64,000 nucleotides of DNA from Sphingomonas pseudosanguinis (GTDB taxonomy: Bacteria > Pseudomonadota > Alphaproteobacteria > Sphingomonadales > Sphingomonadaceae). The notes under the pieces are model-generated. The model saw only the letters and a list, made by a program, of their open reading frames with translations. It did not search any database and was not told the DNA's origin. Made by a program: the position numbers and the translations under genes. Shown one piece after another: positions 35,834 to 45,683 of this stretch (positions within the stretch are counted from its first letter, which is position 1; each line of letters starts with the position of its first letter). Where the stretch lies: positions 1-64,000 of the forward strand of contig NZ_JACIDH010000008.1 in the NCBI RefSeq assembly GCF_014196255.1, written 5' to 3'.

Positions 35834-36835
35834 TCATGGCGTCAGGGTCTGCACGATCTTAGCAACCGTAGCCGGCTCGACGCCACGCAGCGCCAGCCGC
35901 TCGAACACCACATCCCACCAGCGATCGAACGCCACGCGGTCCCGGGCATTGCGGACATAAGGCGTATGCCCGGGCTCCAGCGTCGGCGAGTGGAACGAAA
36001 AGGTCAGCAGCCGCACACCATCGGCCAGCGCTTGGTCGATCGCAGCCAGTGCGTCACCGCTGCCCACCCCTTCGGGTGTCAACGGTATCCGCGACAACAG
36101 CCCCAGCCGCGCCAATACGCCGCGCCCATGCGGCACATGGCGGGCCGGCGGATAGAGACGGTGGCCCATTCGCCGCAACATCCCCGTATAGACGCTGGTC
36201 AGCGGCAGCTCGATCATGCCGTCGCGCCGAAAGCCATGCGCGTCGATCGCGCGGAAATCCATGCCACCGGTACGGCCATAATCGTGCAGGGCCCGCATCG
36301 AGCTGTCGATCCGATAGCCGCGTTCGGCCAGCAGCGCGAGGCTGGCGGGCCCCAGGCCATAACGCCCCGAGCGGAAACTGCGCGGCCGCATGCCGAAGGC
36401 GCCCGTGATCGCGTCGGTCAGCTGATCGAGCTTCGCCGCCTCCAGCGCGACCGGCAGATTGCCGGCATGGCTGGTCACAGGGTCGACGACTTCGCCATAA
36501 GGCGGCGTCACCCAGGCATGAAGCTGCGCACCGATCTCCGACCGGCCATCCGCCAGACAGTCGGACAGGATCGCCACCGCCGCCGGATCGACCGCGACCG
36601 GATAGTCGACCATGCAGTTCAACCCCACCCCGGCCGCCGAGAAGCGCCGATGCGCCTCGGGAAAGGCGCGCATCGCCGAGGTGGCGCGGTGCCGCCGGTC
36701 GAGCGGGGCCGACCAGTCGAACTCCTCCTCGACATCGACGGTCACCAGAAAGCGGGTGCCGAAGGCCGCCGGCCAGTCGATCCGTTCGGCCGCGGTCGGC
36801 GCATCGGGGCGCCAGGGTCGGACCGGCACGGACAC
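35834..36835 (-). CDS. Polysaccharide deacetylase family protein
   Basis: A 333-residue NodB-type carbohydrate esterase fold. The N-terminal LVTVDVEEEFDW motif carries the catalytic/metal Asp residues, a QLHAWVTPPYG segment follows and RSGRYGLGPASLALLAERGY matches the arginine motif. A late FSFHSPTLEPG supplies His. There is no signal peptide. It begins 2 bases after the histidine kinase stop, so the two are co-transcribed. Its likely role is trimming of an exopolysaccharide, consistent with the glycan genes beside it. Confidence 0.82.
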   Translation of the reverse strand: MSVPVRPWRPDAPTAAERIDWPAAFGTRFLVTVDVEEEFDWSAPLDRRHRATSAMRAFPEAHRRFSAAGVGLNCMVDYPVAVDPAAVAILSDCLADGRSEIGAQLHAWVTPPYGEVVDPVTSHAGNLPVALEAAKLDQLTDAITGAFGMRPRSFRSGRYGLGPASLALLAERGYRIDSSMRALHDYGRTGGMDFRAIDAHGFRRDGMIELPLTSVYTGMLRRMGHRLYPPARHVPHGRGVLARLGLLSRIPLTPEGVGSGDALAAIDQALADGVRLLTFSFHSPTLEPGHTPYVRNARDRVAFDRWWDVVFERLALRGVEPATVAKIVQTLTP

Positions 36836-36837
36836 GG

Positions 36838-38679
36838 TCAGCGGGTCGACGCTTTCCCGGCGCGCTGGTCCATGTCCATCGGCAGCGTCAGGACGACGCG
36901 GTGCAGCCCGATGCTCAGGCCACCGCCCATCTCGGCCCCCAGCTTGTCGACCAGTCGAAGCGAAAAGCCGGTGCCGAGCAGCGGCGCGCCGTCGCGCTGC
37001 TCCTCATCGCCGGCATCGCTCAACAGCGCCGCATCCGTCTCGATCGCGAGCGCCAGCGGACGATCCACCCGCAGGCTCGCCATGCCTTGCTCCTCGGTCA
37101 GGCTGGCCGTCAGCCGCTCGCCGACGACGCAATTGGACAAGAGCACGGAAAACAGCCGCGCGATCAACCGCTCGGTCGCGCGGTCGTCGGCCATCGCGGC
37201 GATCATTGCGGCCGGCGGCTCGAACCGAATTTCGGCGCGGCGCAGTTCGGCCAGCGGTTGCAACTCACCGAGCAGGCGCTGGATCAGCGGCGCGAGCGGG
37301 ACCTTGGTCGGACGAAGCTCCAGCACATGCCCCTCGATCCGCGCGGCGGTGTCCAGATCCTCGACGGCGGCCAGCAGGTCCGACGCCATGGACCGGATCG
37401 CGGTCGCGCGGTCGCGATAGACCGGGGCGACGGGCCCCAGCAACTCGCTCTCGATCAGCTCGGCAAAGCCCGCCACCGCATTGGCTGGCGTCCGCAGCTC
37501 ATGGACCAGTTGGCGCAGCGAGTCGGACGAGGCCGCATCGGCCCCCGCCGGCACGGTCGCGATGGTGGCGCATTCGTCGCGACGCGGCCGTCGCCCGCTG
37601 CCGCGATAGCCCAGGAAACGCCCCGACAGCCCATCGAAATAGGGCGCGGCCGACACCCGCCACGATCCCGCCGCGTCGGACATGCCACCGATCTCCAGCC
37701 GCGCATCGCGAAACGGTGCACGGCTGCGAAAGGCGCCCATCGCGACGCCATCGAACTGCGCCAGACCCTGGGCGGCCGTCGCGGCGATGCTGACGCCGAC
37801 CAGCACACCGCGCGCCACGCCGTCAACGCCCAGGATCAGGCCGCGCTCATCGGTTTCGAAATCGAAATGCGCCGGGCCGGCATGGGCGTCCGGTGTGCCC
37901 GTCACCTCCTCGCGGCGCTGGTTGAAGGCGTCGATCCGGGCGACCAGATCGGCGATCTCGTAACGTGGCGGTGCGGCGGGCGACGGCGCATGACGCAGCG
38001 CCTCGGCCATGAACGGCAGGCTGCGCGCCACCTGCCCCAGTGGGACAAAGGGCGTCGCCGCCTGGGTCGGCACGGGATCGAGCATCACCGACAGCGGCAC
38101 GGCCGGTGCTTCCCTGACGGCGTCGGCCCTCGGCGCGGACGGTGCCGCGATTGGCCAGGGCTGCGGCGACGCCTTGGGAACCGGCCGCTCGGCGACGGGG
38201 GCGGCTGCGACCGGCGGCTCGACGGGCATGGGCGCGGACGGGGCGGCGGCCATGTTCGGCAGCACGAAGTCGACCGGCCCGAAACTCTCCAGGCCCCGCA
38301 TCACGGCATCGGACAGATCGCGGCGATGGCGCAGCACCGATCGGGTGCGGGGATTGAGTTGCGGCAGGATGTCCAGCCATTCGGCGTCGCTGAGCTGCGC
38401 CATGCGGAGCACCGGCGCGGCGATCGCCAGATCGTCCTGCGCGAAGAAGGCGACCAGCGCGGCGGGGGGCTGGCACAGGCTGAGCAGTCGTGCGCTCGCC
38501 GAGCGCGTCGCGTCGGACACCGATCCACGCAGTTCGGCCAGACGCGCCAGCGTCGCCGGGTCGGCGGCTATGCGGCCGCGCCCCATCAGGTCGACGACCT
38601 GACGCCAGGCGGTCTGCGCGCCAAAAGGCGTTGCCGTGTCGGCCGACAGGATCGTCGCCAGGCTATCGTCGAACCGCAC
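36838..38679 (-). CDS. Sensor histidine kinase, soluble, with DUF2336-like N-terminus
   Basis: A 613-residue protein without membrane helices. Residues 1-145 form a helical DUF2336-like region; a Pro/Ala-rich linker (about 145-215) and a PAS-like section follow. The H-box is LVHELRTPANAVAGFAELIE with His393. The ATPase domain has an N-box-like VLLSNCVVGE and a late GTGFSLRLVDKLGAEMGG, but the usual DxGxG motif is not obvious. No response regulator is encoded nearby. It is directly upstream of the deacetylase gene. Confidence 0.82.
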   Translation of the reverse strand: MRFDDSLATILSADTATPFGAQTAWRQVVDLMGRGRIAADPATLARLAELRGSVSDATRSASARLLSLCQPPAALVAFFAQDDLAIAAPVLRMAQLSDAEWLDILPQLNPRTRSVLRHRRDLSDAVMRGLESFGPVDFVLPNMAAAPSAPMPVEPPVAAAPVAERPVPKASPQPWPIAAPSAPRADAVREAPAVPLSVMLDPVPTQAATPFVPLGQVARSLPFMAEALRHAPSPAAPPRYEIADLVARIDAFNQRREEVTGTPDAHAGPAHFDFETDERGLILGVDGVARGVLVGVSIAATAAQGLAQFDGVAMGAFRSRAPFRDARLEIGGMSDAAGSWRVSAAPYFDGLSGRFLGYRGSGRRPRRDECATIATVPAGADAASSDSLRQLVHELRTPANAVAGFAELIESELLGPVAPVYRDRATAIRSMASDLLAAVEDLDTAARIEGHVLELRPTKVPLAPLIQRLLGELQPLAELRRAEIRFEPPAAMIAAMADDRATERLIARLFSVLLSNCVVGERLTASLTEEQGMASLRVDRPLALAIETDAALLSDAGDEEQRDGAPLLGTGFSLRLVDKLGAEMGGGLSIGLHRVVLTLPMDMDQRAGKASTR

Positions 38680-38871
38680 ACAGCTCCCTTTTCATTGGGC
38701 CGGATGGCCATCAGCCATCTGACTTAACGCCCTTATCCTTCCAACTGGTAACCTGCAAATATCCGATCGCATCCCCGTTGCATTGTGTGACAATTGCGGT
38801 AGTGCGTAATTTTCTTATATTCAGCCCCGAATGGGCATAGGGATTCGGTTTTTTATGTGGAGTATCGTGTA

Positions 38872-39339
38872 ATGGCGCTCGATCGCATCGATCGGCAAAT
38901 TCTGGCGCTGTTGCAGGCCGATGGTCGGATGACCAATGTCGAACTGGCCGAACGTGTCGGCCTGACCGCCCCACCCTGCCTGCGTCGCGTTCGCGCGCTG
39001 GAGGAAGCGGGCGCGATCCGTGGCTATCATGCCGACCTGGATGCCGCCCGTCTGGGCTTCCCGATCACCGTCTTCGCGATGGTTTCGCTGCGCAGCCAGG
39101 CCGAGCATGACCTGGCGACGTTCGAGGCGCATGTCGCCGGCATTCCCGAAGTGCGCGAATGCCATATGCTGAACGGCGAGATCGACTTCATCCTGAAGAT
39201 CGTCGCGTCCGACCTGAAGAGCTTCCAGGAAATCCTGACCACGCACCTGACGCCCGCGCCCAATGTGGCGAGCGTCAAGACGTCGCTGACCATCCGCACC
39301 GCCAAGCAGGTGTCGGGGATTCCGATCGAGGCCGATTGA
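38872..39339 (+). CDS. Lrp/AsnC-family transcriptional regulator
   Basis: A 155-residue regulator. The N-terminal HTH reads DRIDRQILALLQADGRMTNV followed by ELAERVGLTAPPCLRRVRAL, and the C-terminal RAM/Lrp ligand-binding domain (FAMVSLRSQAEHDLATFEAH; EVRECHMLNGEIDFILKIVA) follows. It is divergent from the kinase gene and ends before a strong terminator, so it is probably monocistronic. Effector and targets are unknown; amino acids are usual for the family. Confidence 0.93.
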   Translation: MALDRIDRQILALLQADGRMTNVELAERVGLTAPPCLRRVRALEEAGAIRGYHADLDAARLGFPITVFAMVSLRSQAEHDLATFEAHVAGIPEVRECHMLNGEIDFILKIVASDLKSFQEILTTHLTPAPNVASVKTSLTIRTAKQVSGIPIEAD

Positions 39340-39363
39340 ACGATCGGCGTTGGTGAGAATGCG

Positions 39364-39402
39364 AAAGGGCCGGTCCTCCTGGGTGGAGGGCCGGCCCTTT
39401 TT
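39364..39402 (+). terminator. Intrinsic terminator of the Lrp gene
   Basis: Arms AAAGGGCCGG and CCGGCCCTTT around a 15-base inner section with a smaller TCCTCC/GGTGGA pairing, followed by TTTTT. It lies 25 bases after the stop codon. Confidence 0.85.
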
Positions 39403-39416
39403 GCTGTGGTGGAGCG

Positions 39417-39505
39417 TGGCCTTCGACTTCGCTCAGGCTGAACGACTGTTGGTCTTGGTCCAACCTCCCAACCCCGTTCCGCCTGAGCGAAGTCGAAGGC
39501 CACGC
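39417..39505. repeat. Repeat A, inverted pair
   Basis: A minus-oriented copy (39417-39447, CTTCGACTTCGCTCAGGCTG) and a plus-oriented copy (39474-39505, GCCTGAGCGAAGTCGAAGG) are separated by 26 bases. They lie between the Lrp terminator and the end of the convergent TPR gene. Confidence 0.85.
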
Positions 39506-39561
39506 CCACACCTCACCCGATAACGCCCCCGCACCATTGCCGGTGCAGGGGCATCACCAGA

Positions 39562-40848
39562 TCAAGCCTGGGTATCGAGATAGGTCTTCCAGAACCCGGC
39601 CAGTTCGGCGCGCGGCGACCCCTGGACCGCGTCGAACGCCGCCTTGGCCCCGGCCTTGTCGCCCTGCGCGGCCAGCGCGATGCCGAGGCGGGTGTTCACC
39701 TCATTGGCGTCGATGCCGCCCTTTTGCAGCGCCAGACGGTACAGCTCGGCCGCCTTGGCGTAGTTGCCCTGGCCGTAATAGGCCTCACCGGTCAACGCGG
39801 CGAGCTTGCCGTCGCCAGCCGACTTGGCGCGCGCCTCGGTCGGGGCAAGCGAGCCTTCCTGCTTGTTCTTGGCGTCCGCCGCCGCCAGCATCGCCTTGGC
39901 GGTCGCATTGCCGGCCGGGATCTTGCCGGTCGCCATGCCTTCCTTCAGCACAGTCGCGGCTTCGGCCGGCAGGCCCTTGTCGGTCGCGTACTGGGCATAT
40001 TCCATATAGTCGTTCTGGTCGGCCAGCGACTTCGACGCGCGCATCAGGCGGAAGAGATCGAGGCGCTGGTTCTTGTCCAGCGTCGCCAGCGAGCCCGGCT
40101 GCAGGCCATAGATGACCAGCGCGTTGCGCCAGTTCTGCGCGGTCGGATAGGCCGCGATCCACTTGCGCATCCAGCTCAGCGTCTCGGGCACCATCTTGCT
40201 CTTGTTGGCGCGACCGATGGCGTACTTGTAATAGTCCTCCGGCGCCTTCTGGCCCGAGGCGTTCATCTGGTCGATGGCGGCGGCGAGGTCGGCATTGGCG
40301 CCGGCGACGTCACCCATCTCCATCTTCGCCTTGACGATCAGCATCGGCAGGTTGGGATCGTTATAGCCCAGCTGCTTGGCCTGCTCGAAATATTTCAGCG
40401 CGACCGGATACTGCTTGCCGTTGAACGCCAGCGCGCCGCGACGATAGACATAGCGCGGCTTGTCGGTGGCCGGGGTCGACGGGCTAGCGATCAGCGCGTC
40501 GAGCGGCTTGGCGAGCGGTGCCTCGTCGATCGGGGCGTTCGGATTGGCCTGCTGGGCCGCGAACAGCTTGCCCGATTCGAGCTCGTAGCGCAGCGCGGCC
40601 GCGATATACTTGTCGTCTTCGGTCTTGGCGGCGGTTTCGACGGCCTGGATCAGCGGCTCGGCCGCCGCATAATTCTTCTGCTGCAGCACGGGCTGCGCGG
40701 CCTGTGCCGCCTTCAGCGCCTCGGGGCTCAGCTTCAGGCCGCCGGCCTCTTCCTTCTTCTTCTGCGCGGCGGCCGGAACGGTCAGCGCGACCCCGCTCAC
40801 GCTCGTCGCCAGCACCGCTGCAAGCGCGAGCTTCGGAATGATTTTCAT
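39562..40848 (-). CDS. Exported TPR-like repeat protein
   Basis: A 428-residue protein with a cleavable signal peptide (MKIIPKLALAAVLATSVSGV to TVPAAAQ). The mature part is helical with TPR-like units (LAFNGKQYPVALKYFEQAKQ, GEAYYGQGNYAKAAELYRLA, ALAAQGDKAGAKAAFDAVQG). Met at 40848 is preferred over one at 40863. No enzymatic motif is present; a scaffold or envelope role is likely but unproven. Confidence 0.75.
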   Translation of the reverse strand: MKIIPKLALAAVLATSVSGVALTVPAAAQKKKEEAGGLKLSPEALKAAQAAQPVLQQKNYAAAEPLIQAVETAAKTEDDKYIAAALRYELESGKLFAAQQANPNAPIDEAPLAKPLDALIASPSTPATDKPRYVYRRGALAFNGKQYPVALKYFEQAKQLGYNDPNLPMLIVKAKMEMGDVAGANADLAAAIDQMNASGQKAPEDYYKYAIGRANKSKMVPETLSWMRKWIAAYPTAQNWRNALVIYGLQPGSLATLDKNQRLDLFRLMRASKSLADQNDYMEYAQYATDKGLPAEAATVLKEGMATGKIPAGNATAKAMLAAADAKNKQEGSLAPTEARAKSAGDGKLAALTGEAYYGQGNYAKAAELYRLALQKGGIDANEVNTRLGIALAAQGDKAGAKAAFDAVQGSPRAELAGFWKTYLDTQA

Positions 40849-41017
40849 GCGAATTCTCTCCAAGAATAAAGCCTGTCGGGTCGGGAACCGTCGATGGCGG
40901 GTTGATAGGGGCAGCGGCCGCCCCGTTCAAGCAACGCGATGATCCGTGCCCTCCTATCCACCAGCCGCTGAACGCGGATTGAACGCGAACGCTCCCGGCG
41001 CTAGCGGGCGGGCCATC

Positions 41018-41773
41018 ATGATCGCCGTCATCTCCCCCGCCAAGACGCTGGACTATAAAAGTCCGCTCCCCGCCCTCGCCCCGACCCGCCCCCATTTCGC
41101 CAGCGAGGCCGAGACGCTGGCCGCCGCCGCCGCCGGACTGGGCGAAGAGAAGCTTGCCGCGCTGATGCGGATCTCGCCCGCGCTGGCCAAGCTCAATGCC
41201 GACCGCTTCCGCGATTTCGCCGACGGGCCGGAGCGGCCGGCCCTCTTCGCCTTTGCCGGTGACGTCTATACCGGGCTGGAGGCCAAGACGCTGGACGAGC
41301 CGGCGGTATTGTTCGCGCAAGACCATCTGCGCATGCTCTCGGGGCTGTACGGCCTGCTCCGCCCGCTCGACGCGATGCGCCCCTATCGGTTGGAAATGGG
41401 CACGCGCTGGGCACCCCATCGGGGTGGATCGGGCGGCGACAAGCTGACCGACTGGTGGGGCGATCGCATCGCCGCGCGCCTGGCGGAGGAGGTCGAGGCC
41501 GAAGGATCGGGCGCGATCTTGAACCTGGCCAGCCAGGAATATTGGCACGCGGTCGACGGCAAGCTGCCGCCCGCGATCCGCATCATCGCGGTCGATTTCC
41601 GTGAGGGCGACCGCTTCATCAGCTTCCACGCCAAGAAGGCGCGCGGCGCCATGGCGCGCTGGATGATCGAGCACGGGATCACCGATACCGACGCGATGCG
41701 GGGTTTCGATAGCGACGGTTATGCGTTCGACGCCGAGGCGAGCACGCCGACGCAGTGGAGATTTGTGCGATGA
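41018..41773 (+). CDS. yaaA: Peroxide stress protein YaaA
   Basis: A 251-residue DUF328/YaaA protein. The N-terminal SPAKTLDYKSPLP, the LSGLYGLLRPLDAMRPYRLE block and ISFHAKKARGAMARWMI are family hallmarks. In Escherichia coli YaaA lowers damage from hydrogen peroxide, probably by limiting free iron and binding DNA. The Met at 41018 starts the conserved block. The gene overlaps the next one by ATGA. Confidence 0.95.
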   Translation: MIAVISPAKTLDYKSPLPALAPTRPHFASEAETLAAAAAGLGEEKLAALMRISPALAKLNADRFRDFADGPERPALFAFAGDVYTGLEAKTLDEPAVLFAQDHLRMLSGLYGLLRPLDAMRPYRLEMGTRWAPHRGGSGGDKLTDWWGDRIAARLAEEVEAEGSGAILNLASQEYWHAVDGKLPPAIRIIAVDFREGDRFISFHAKKARGAMARWMIEHGITDTDAMRGFDSDGYAFDAEASTPTQWRFVR

Positions 41774-42468
41774 GCGAATGGAAGCGGGCGATCGTCATCG
41801 GTGCCTCGGGCGGGATCGGCGGAGCGATCGCCGATGCGCTGGAGGAAGAAGGGGTGTCCATCACCCGCCTCGCCCGCGCCCTGTCCGGTGACGCGCATAT
41901 CGACCTGGAGGACGAAGCCAGCATCGCCGCCGCCGCCAAGCAGATCGCCGACGGCTCCGCCCCCGATCTGGTGATCGTCGCGACGGGTCTGCTGCACGAT
42001 GGCGCACACGGTCCGGAAAAGGCGATCGATCAGCTGTCGCCCGAATGGCTGGCGCGCAATTTCGCGGTCAATGCGATCGGCCCCGCGCTGGTCGCCAAGC
42101 ATTTCCTTCCGCTGATGCCGCGCACCGGCAAGACGATCTTCGCGGCGCTGTCGGCGCGGGTCGGATCGATCTCCGACAATCGCATGGGCGGCTGGTACGG
42201 CTATCGCGCGTCCAAGGCGGCGCTCAACCAGTTTATCCGCACGCTCGCCATCGAGCACAAGCGGCGCAACGACCGCTCGATCGTCGTCGCGCTCCATCCC
42301 GGCACCGTCGACACCGCGCTGTCCAAGCCGTTCCAGGGCAATGTCCGCCCCGGCGGCCTGTTCGCGCCCGACCGCGCGGCGGTGCAATTGCTCGACGTGC
42401 TGGACGGGTTGAAGGCGCCGGATAGCGGCAAGCTCTTCGATTGGGAGGGCAAGGAGGTCCAGCCTTAG
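41770..42468 (+). CDS. SDR-family oxidoreductase
   Basis: A 232-residue short-chain dehydrogenase. The cofactor motif VIGASGGIGGAIADALEEEG and the active-site pair in GWYGYRASKAALNQFIRTLA (Tyr and Lys) are present; the NNAG motif is replaced by VIVATGLLHD. It resembles the CsgA/atypical SDR group. The ATG overlaps the yaaA stop, so the two are coupled. Substrate unknown. Confidence 0.88.
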   Translation: MSEWKRAIVIGASGGIGGAIADALEEEGVSITRLARALSGDAHIDLEDEASIAAAAKQIADGSAPDLVIVATGLLHDGAHGPEKAIDQLSPEWLARNFAVNAIGPALVAKHFLPLMPRTGKTIFAALSARVGSISDNRMGGWYGYRASKAALNQFIRTLAIEHKRRNDRSIVVALHPGTVDTALSKPFQGNVRPGGLFAPDRAAVQLLDVLDGLKAPDSGKLFDWEGKEVQP

Positions 42469-42494
42469 GTGGAGGGCCGACTCAACCCCATCAT

Positions 42495-42590
42495 CCGTTC
42501 GAGCTGAGCGAAGTCGAAGCGCACGCCCGGACATCGCGGCGTGGCCGCCGTCATCCCTTGGCCTTCGACTTCGCTCAGGCTGAACGGAGG
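42495..42590. repeat. Repeat A, inverted pair
   Basis: Copies at 42495-42525 (plus, with GAGCTGAGCGAAGTCGAAG) and 42557-42590 (minus) flank 31 bases. They open the 464-base gap before gyrA. Apart from a palindrome at 42644-42657 and the gyrA leader, nothing else was recognised in that gap. Confidence 0.85.
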
Positions 42591-42643
42591 TCAGGACAGG
42601 CTTGCCCAGCCCGGGAATGGCCGACCCCTATTTATCATTCAGA

Positions 42644-42657
42644 TTACAACATTGTAA
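42644..42657. promoter_or_regulatory. AT-rich palindrome upstream of gyrA
   Basis: TTACAACATTGTAA is a perfect inverted repeat (6 bp arms, 2-base centre) in an AT-rich island. It shares TTACAACAT with the AT-rich site upstream of merC at 13724-13741. It lies about 275 bases before gyrA. A regulator-binding role is only suggested by symmetry. Confidence 0.3.
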
Positions 42658-42932
42658 CATTTGCGACATCAGGTCGAAACCGCGTGGCCGGCATAAGGGC
42701 GGGGCTGGTCGCCTTTACTCCCGCTGGCGACCAGCGCCTTCGAAGTCCCGCGATATTGCTGCCGAGGGGGGAGCACATTCCGTCGGGCCCGCCCCCGCCA
42801 CCCCGTTTTCCGCGCCCGCCGTTCCTCCCAAACGGCCGCTCGCTTATGGGTTGCGCGGGGGTGGTCAGGCGCTTTCCGCTGGGCTAGGAACGACAATTCC
42901 CATCTGACCATCAAGCCGGAAAGCAACAGACT

Positions 42933-45683
42933 TTGGCCGACGAGACGACCCTCGCGGAACCTTCCGATATTTCGACGATCTCCATCGTCGACGAGATGAA
43001 GTCGAGCTATCTCGACTATGCGATGAGCGTGATCGTGGCGCGTGCGCTGCCCGATGTGCGTGACGGCCTGAAGCCCGTCCATCGCCGTATCCTCTATTCG
43101 GCCGCCGAAAGCGGCTTCGTCGCGGGCAAGCCGTACCGCAAGTCGGCGCGCATCGTCGGTGACGTGATGGGTAAATACCACCCGCACGGCGACAGCGCGA
43201 TCTACGACGCGCTGGCCCGCATGGCGCAGGACTGGTCGATGCGCGTGCCGCTGATCGACGGTCAGGGCAATTTCGGATCAATGGACCCCGATCCGCCCGC
43301 CGCGATGCGTTACACCGAGGCGCGCCTGGCCAAGGTCGCCAATTCGCTGCTCGACGATCTCGACAAGGACACGGTCGACTTCCAGCCGAACTATGACGGC
43401 TCGGAGCGCGAACCCTCGGTCCTGCCCGCCCAGTACCCGAACCTGCTGGTCAATGGTGCCGGCGGTATCGCGGTCGGCATGGCGACCAACATTCCGCCGC
43501 ACAATCTGGGCGAGGTGGTCAATGCCTGTCTCGCGTACATGGAAAACGGCGAGATCACGGTTGAGGAACTGAACGAGATCGTCCCCGCCCCCGACTTCCC
43601 CACGGGCGCGCTGATCCTCGGCCGCTCGGGCGCGCGTTCGGCGTACCAGACCGGGCGCGGTTCGATCATCGTGCGCTCGCGCCACGAGATCGAGGAGATG
43701 CGTGGCGATCGCCGGGCCATCGTCCTCACCGAAATCCCCTATCAGCAGGGCAAGAACGCGCTCGTTGAAAAGATCGCCGAGGCCGCCAAGGAAAAGCGGA
43801 TCGAGGGGATCAGCGACATTCGCGACGAATCGAACCGCGAAGGCGTTCGCATCGTCATCGACCTGAAGCGCGATGCGACCCCGGAGGTCGTGCTCAACCA
43901 GCTGTGGCGGCACACCCCCGCCCAGACCAGCTTCCCGGCCAATATGCTCGCCATTCGCGGCGGCCGGCCCGAGCTGCTGAACCTGCGCGACATCATCCAG
44001 GCGTTCGTCCAGTTCCGCGAGCAGGTCATCACCCGCCGCTCCAAGTTCGAACTGGCCAAGGCGCGCGAGCGGGCGCACATCTTGCTCGGCCTCGTCATCG
44101 CGGTGACGAACCTGGACGAGGTGGTGCGGATCATCCGTGGTTCGGCCTCGCCGGTCGCCGCGCGCGAAGCCCTGCTCGCCCGCGAATGGCCGATCGCCGA
44201 GATCGCCGGGTATATCCGCCTGGTCGAGGCGGTCGAGCATGAGGGCTTCGGCGACACCTATCGCCTGTCGGAGACTCAGGTTCGCGCCATCCTCGACCTG
44301 CGCCTGCATCGCCTGACCGCGCTGGGCCGCGACGAGATCGGCGACGAGTTGAAGGGTCTGGCGGACTCGATCACCGAGCTGCTCGAAATCCTCGCCAACC
44401 GCGTGAAGCTCTATGAGGTCATGCGCGGCGAGCTGGTGGCGATCCGCGACCAGTTCGCGACCCCGCGCCGCTCGGAAATCGCCGCCGCCGCCGATGGCAT
44501 CGACGACGAGGACCTGATCGAGCGCGAGGACATGGTCGTCACCGTGACCATGCAGGGCTATATCAAGCGCACCCCGCTCGATGCCTTCCGCGCGCAAAAT
44601 CGCGGCGGCAAGGGCCGCTCGGGCATGGCGACCAAGGACGAGGACGTCGTTACCGAGCTGTTCGTGACCAGCACCCACACGCCGGTCCTGTTCTTCTCGA
44701 ACCATGGCAAGGTCTATCGCTACAAGGTGTGGCGCCTGCCCGAGGGCGGCCCCGCCACGCGCGGACGGCCGATGGTCAACCTGCTGCCGCTGGCACCGGG
44801 CGAGGTCATCTCGACCGTGCTGCCGCTGCCCGAGGACGAGGCGGAGTGGGGCAAGCTCCACGTCATGTTCGCCACCGCCAAGGGTGCCGTGCGCCGCAAC
44901 TCGATGGATGCGTTCACCAACGTGCCCTCGAACGGCAAGATCGCGATGCGCTTCGAGGAGGGCAGCGAGGACCGGCTGATCGGCGTCGCGCTGCTCGGGG
45001 CAGAAGACGATGTGCTGCTCGCCACGCGCTGCGGCCGCGCGATCCGCTTCGCCGCCGACGATGTCCGCGAGTTCCAGAGCCGCACCTCGACCGGCGTGCG
45101 CGGCATCGCGCTCAAGGGCGAGGACGAGGTCATCTCGCTCTCGGTCCTGCACCGTGTCGGCACCACCCAGGAAGAGCGTGAGGCTTACCTCCGCTTCGCC
45201 CCCTGGAAGGGCGAGAAGGAGGGCGAGCCCGAGCTGTCGGTCGAGCGGTACGAAGAACTGCGCCAGTGCGAGCAGTTCATCCTGACCGTCTGCGCCAACG
45301 GCTATGGCAAGCTGTCCTCGGCCTATGAATATCGCCGCACGGGTCGCGGTGGTCAGGGCATCACCAACATCGACAATATCGCCCGCAACGGCGATGTCGT
45401 CGCCAGCTTCCCGGCATCCAAGGGGCACCAGCTGATGCTGGTGACCGACCAGGCCAAGTTGATCCGCATGTCGCTGGCGAGCCTCCGTGTCATCGGGCGC
45501 GGCTCGGCCGGTCTGCGGCTCTTCAACGTGGCACCGGGCGAGCATGTCGTCTCGGCCGCGCGCATCGAGGAAACCGAGGAAGACGCCGAGATGAACCTGG
45601 CCGAGGGCACCCCCGAAATCGCGCCGGAGCCGGATGCGATCGTCGGCGAGAACCTGGCTGCCGGGCCGGAGGATGGCGAGTGA
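42933..45683 (+). CDS. gyrA: DNA gyrase subunit A
   Basis: A 916-residue type II topoisomerase subunit that breaks and rejoins DNA with GyrB. The catalytic Tyr127 is in [10 protein letters not shown]. The quinolone-resistance region reads [11 protein letters not shown], with Ser88 and Asp92 at the positions equal to Escherichia coli 83 and 87, i.e. wild-type-like. The C-terminal pinwheel follows the GyrA box, here QNRGGKG rather than the usual QRRGGKG. The start is TTG (42933), matched to the family N-terminus. The stop overlaps a DUF952 gene as GTGA. Confidence 0.97.
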   Translation: MADETTLAEPSDISTISIVDEMKSSYLDYAMSVIVARALPDVRDGLKPVHRRILYSAAESGFVAGKPYRKSARIVGDVMGKYHPHGDSAIYDALARMAQDWSMRVPLIDGQGNFGSMDPDPPAAMRYTEARLAKVANSLLDDLDKDTVDFQPNYDGSEREPSVLPAQYPNLLVNGAGGIAVGMATNIPPHNLGEVVNACLAYMENGEITVEELNEIVPAPDFPTGALILGRSGARSAYQTGRGSIIVRSRHEIEEMRGDRRAIVLTEIPYQQGKNALVEKIAEAAKEKRIEGISDIRDESNREGVRIVIDLKRDATPEVVLNQLWRHTPAQTSFPANMLAIRGGRPELLNLRDIIQAFVQFREQVITRRSKFELAKARERAHILLGLVIAVTNLDEVVRIIRGSASPVAAREALLAREWPIAEIAGYIRLVEAVEHEGFGDTYRLSETQVRAILDLRLHRLTALGRDEIGDELKGLADSITELLEILANRVKLYEVMRGELVAIRDQFATPRRSEIAAAADGIDDEDLIEREDMVVTVTMQGYIKRTPLDAFRAQNRGGKGRSGMATKDEDVVTELFVTSTHTPVLFFSNHGKVYRYKVWRLPEGGPATRGRPMVNLLPLAPGEVISTVLPLPEDEAEWGKLHVMFATAKGAVRRNSMDAFTNVPSNGKIAMRFEEGSEDRLIGVALLGAEDDVLLATRCGRAIRFAADDVREFQSRTSTGVRGIALKGEDEVISLSVLHRVGTTQEEREAYLRFAPWKGEKEGEPELSVERYEELRQCEQFILTVCANGYGKLSSAYEYRRTGRGGQGITNIDNIARNGDVVASFPASKGHQLMLVTDQAKLIRMSLASLRVIGRGSAGLRLFNVAPGEHVVSAARIEETEEDAEMNLAEGTPEIAPEPDAIVGENLAAGPEDGE

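Noticed and set aside
43180..43215. Quinolone-resistance substitutions in GyrA
   Set aside because: Ser88 and Asp92 keep the susceptible-type residues.
43278..45545. A 755-codon open frame antisense to gyrA
   Set aside because: The sense frame is a full-length GyrA with all motifs; the antisense translation has no family-like segment.
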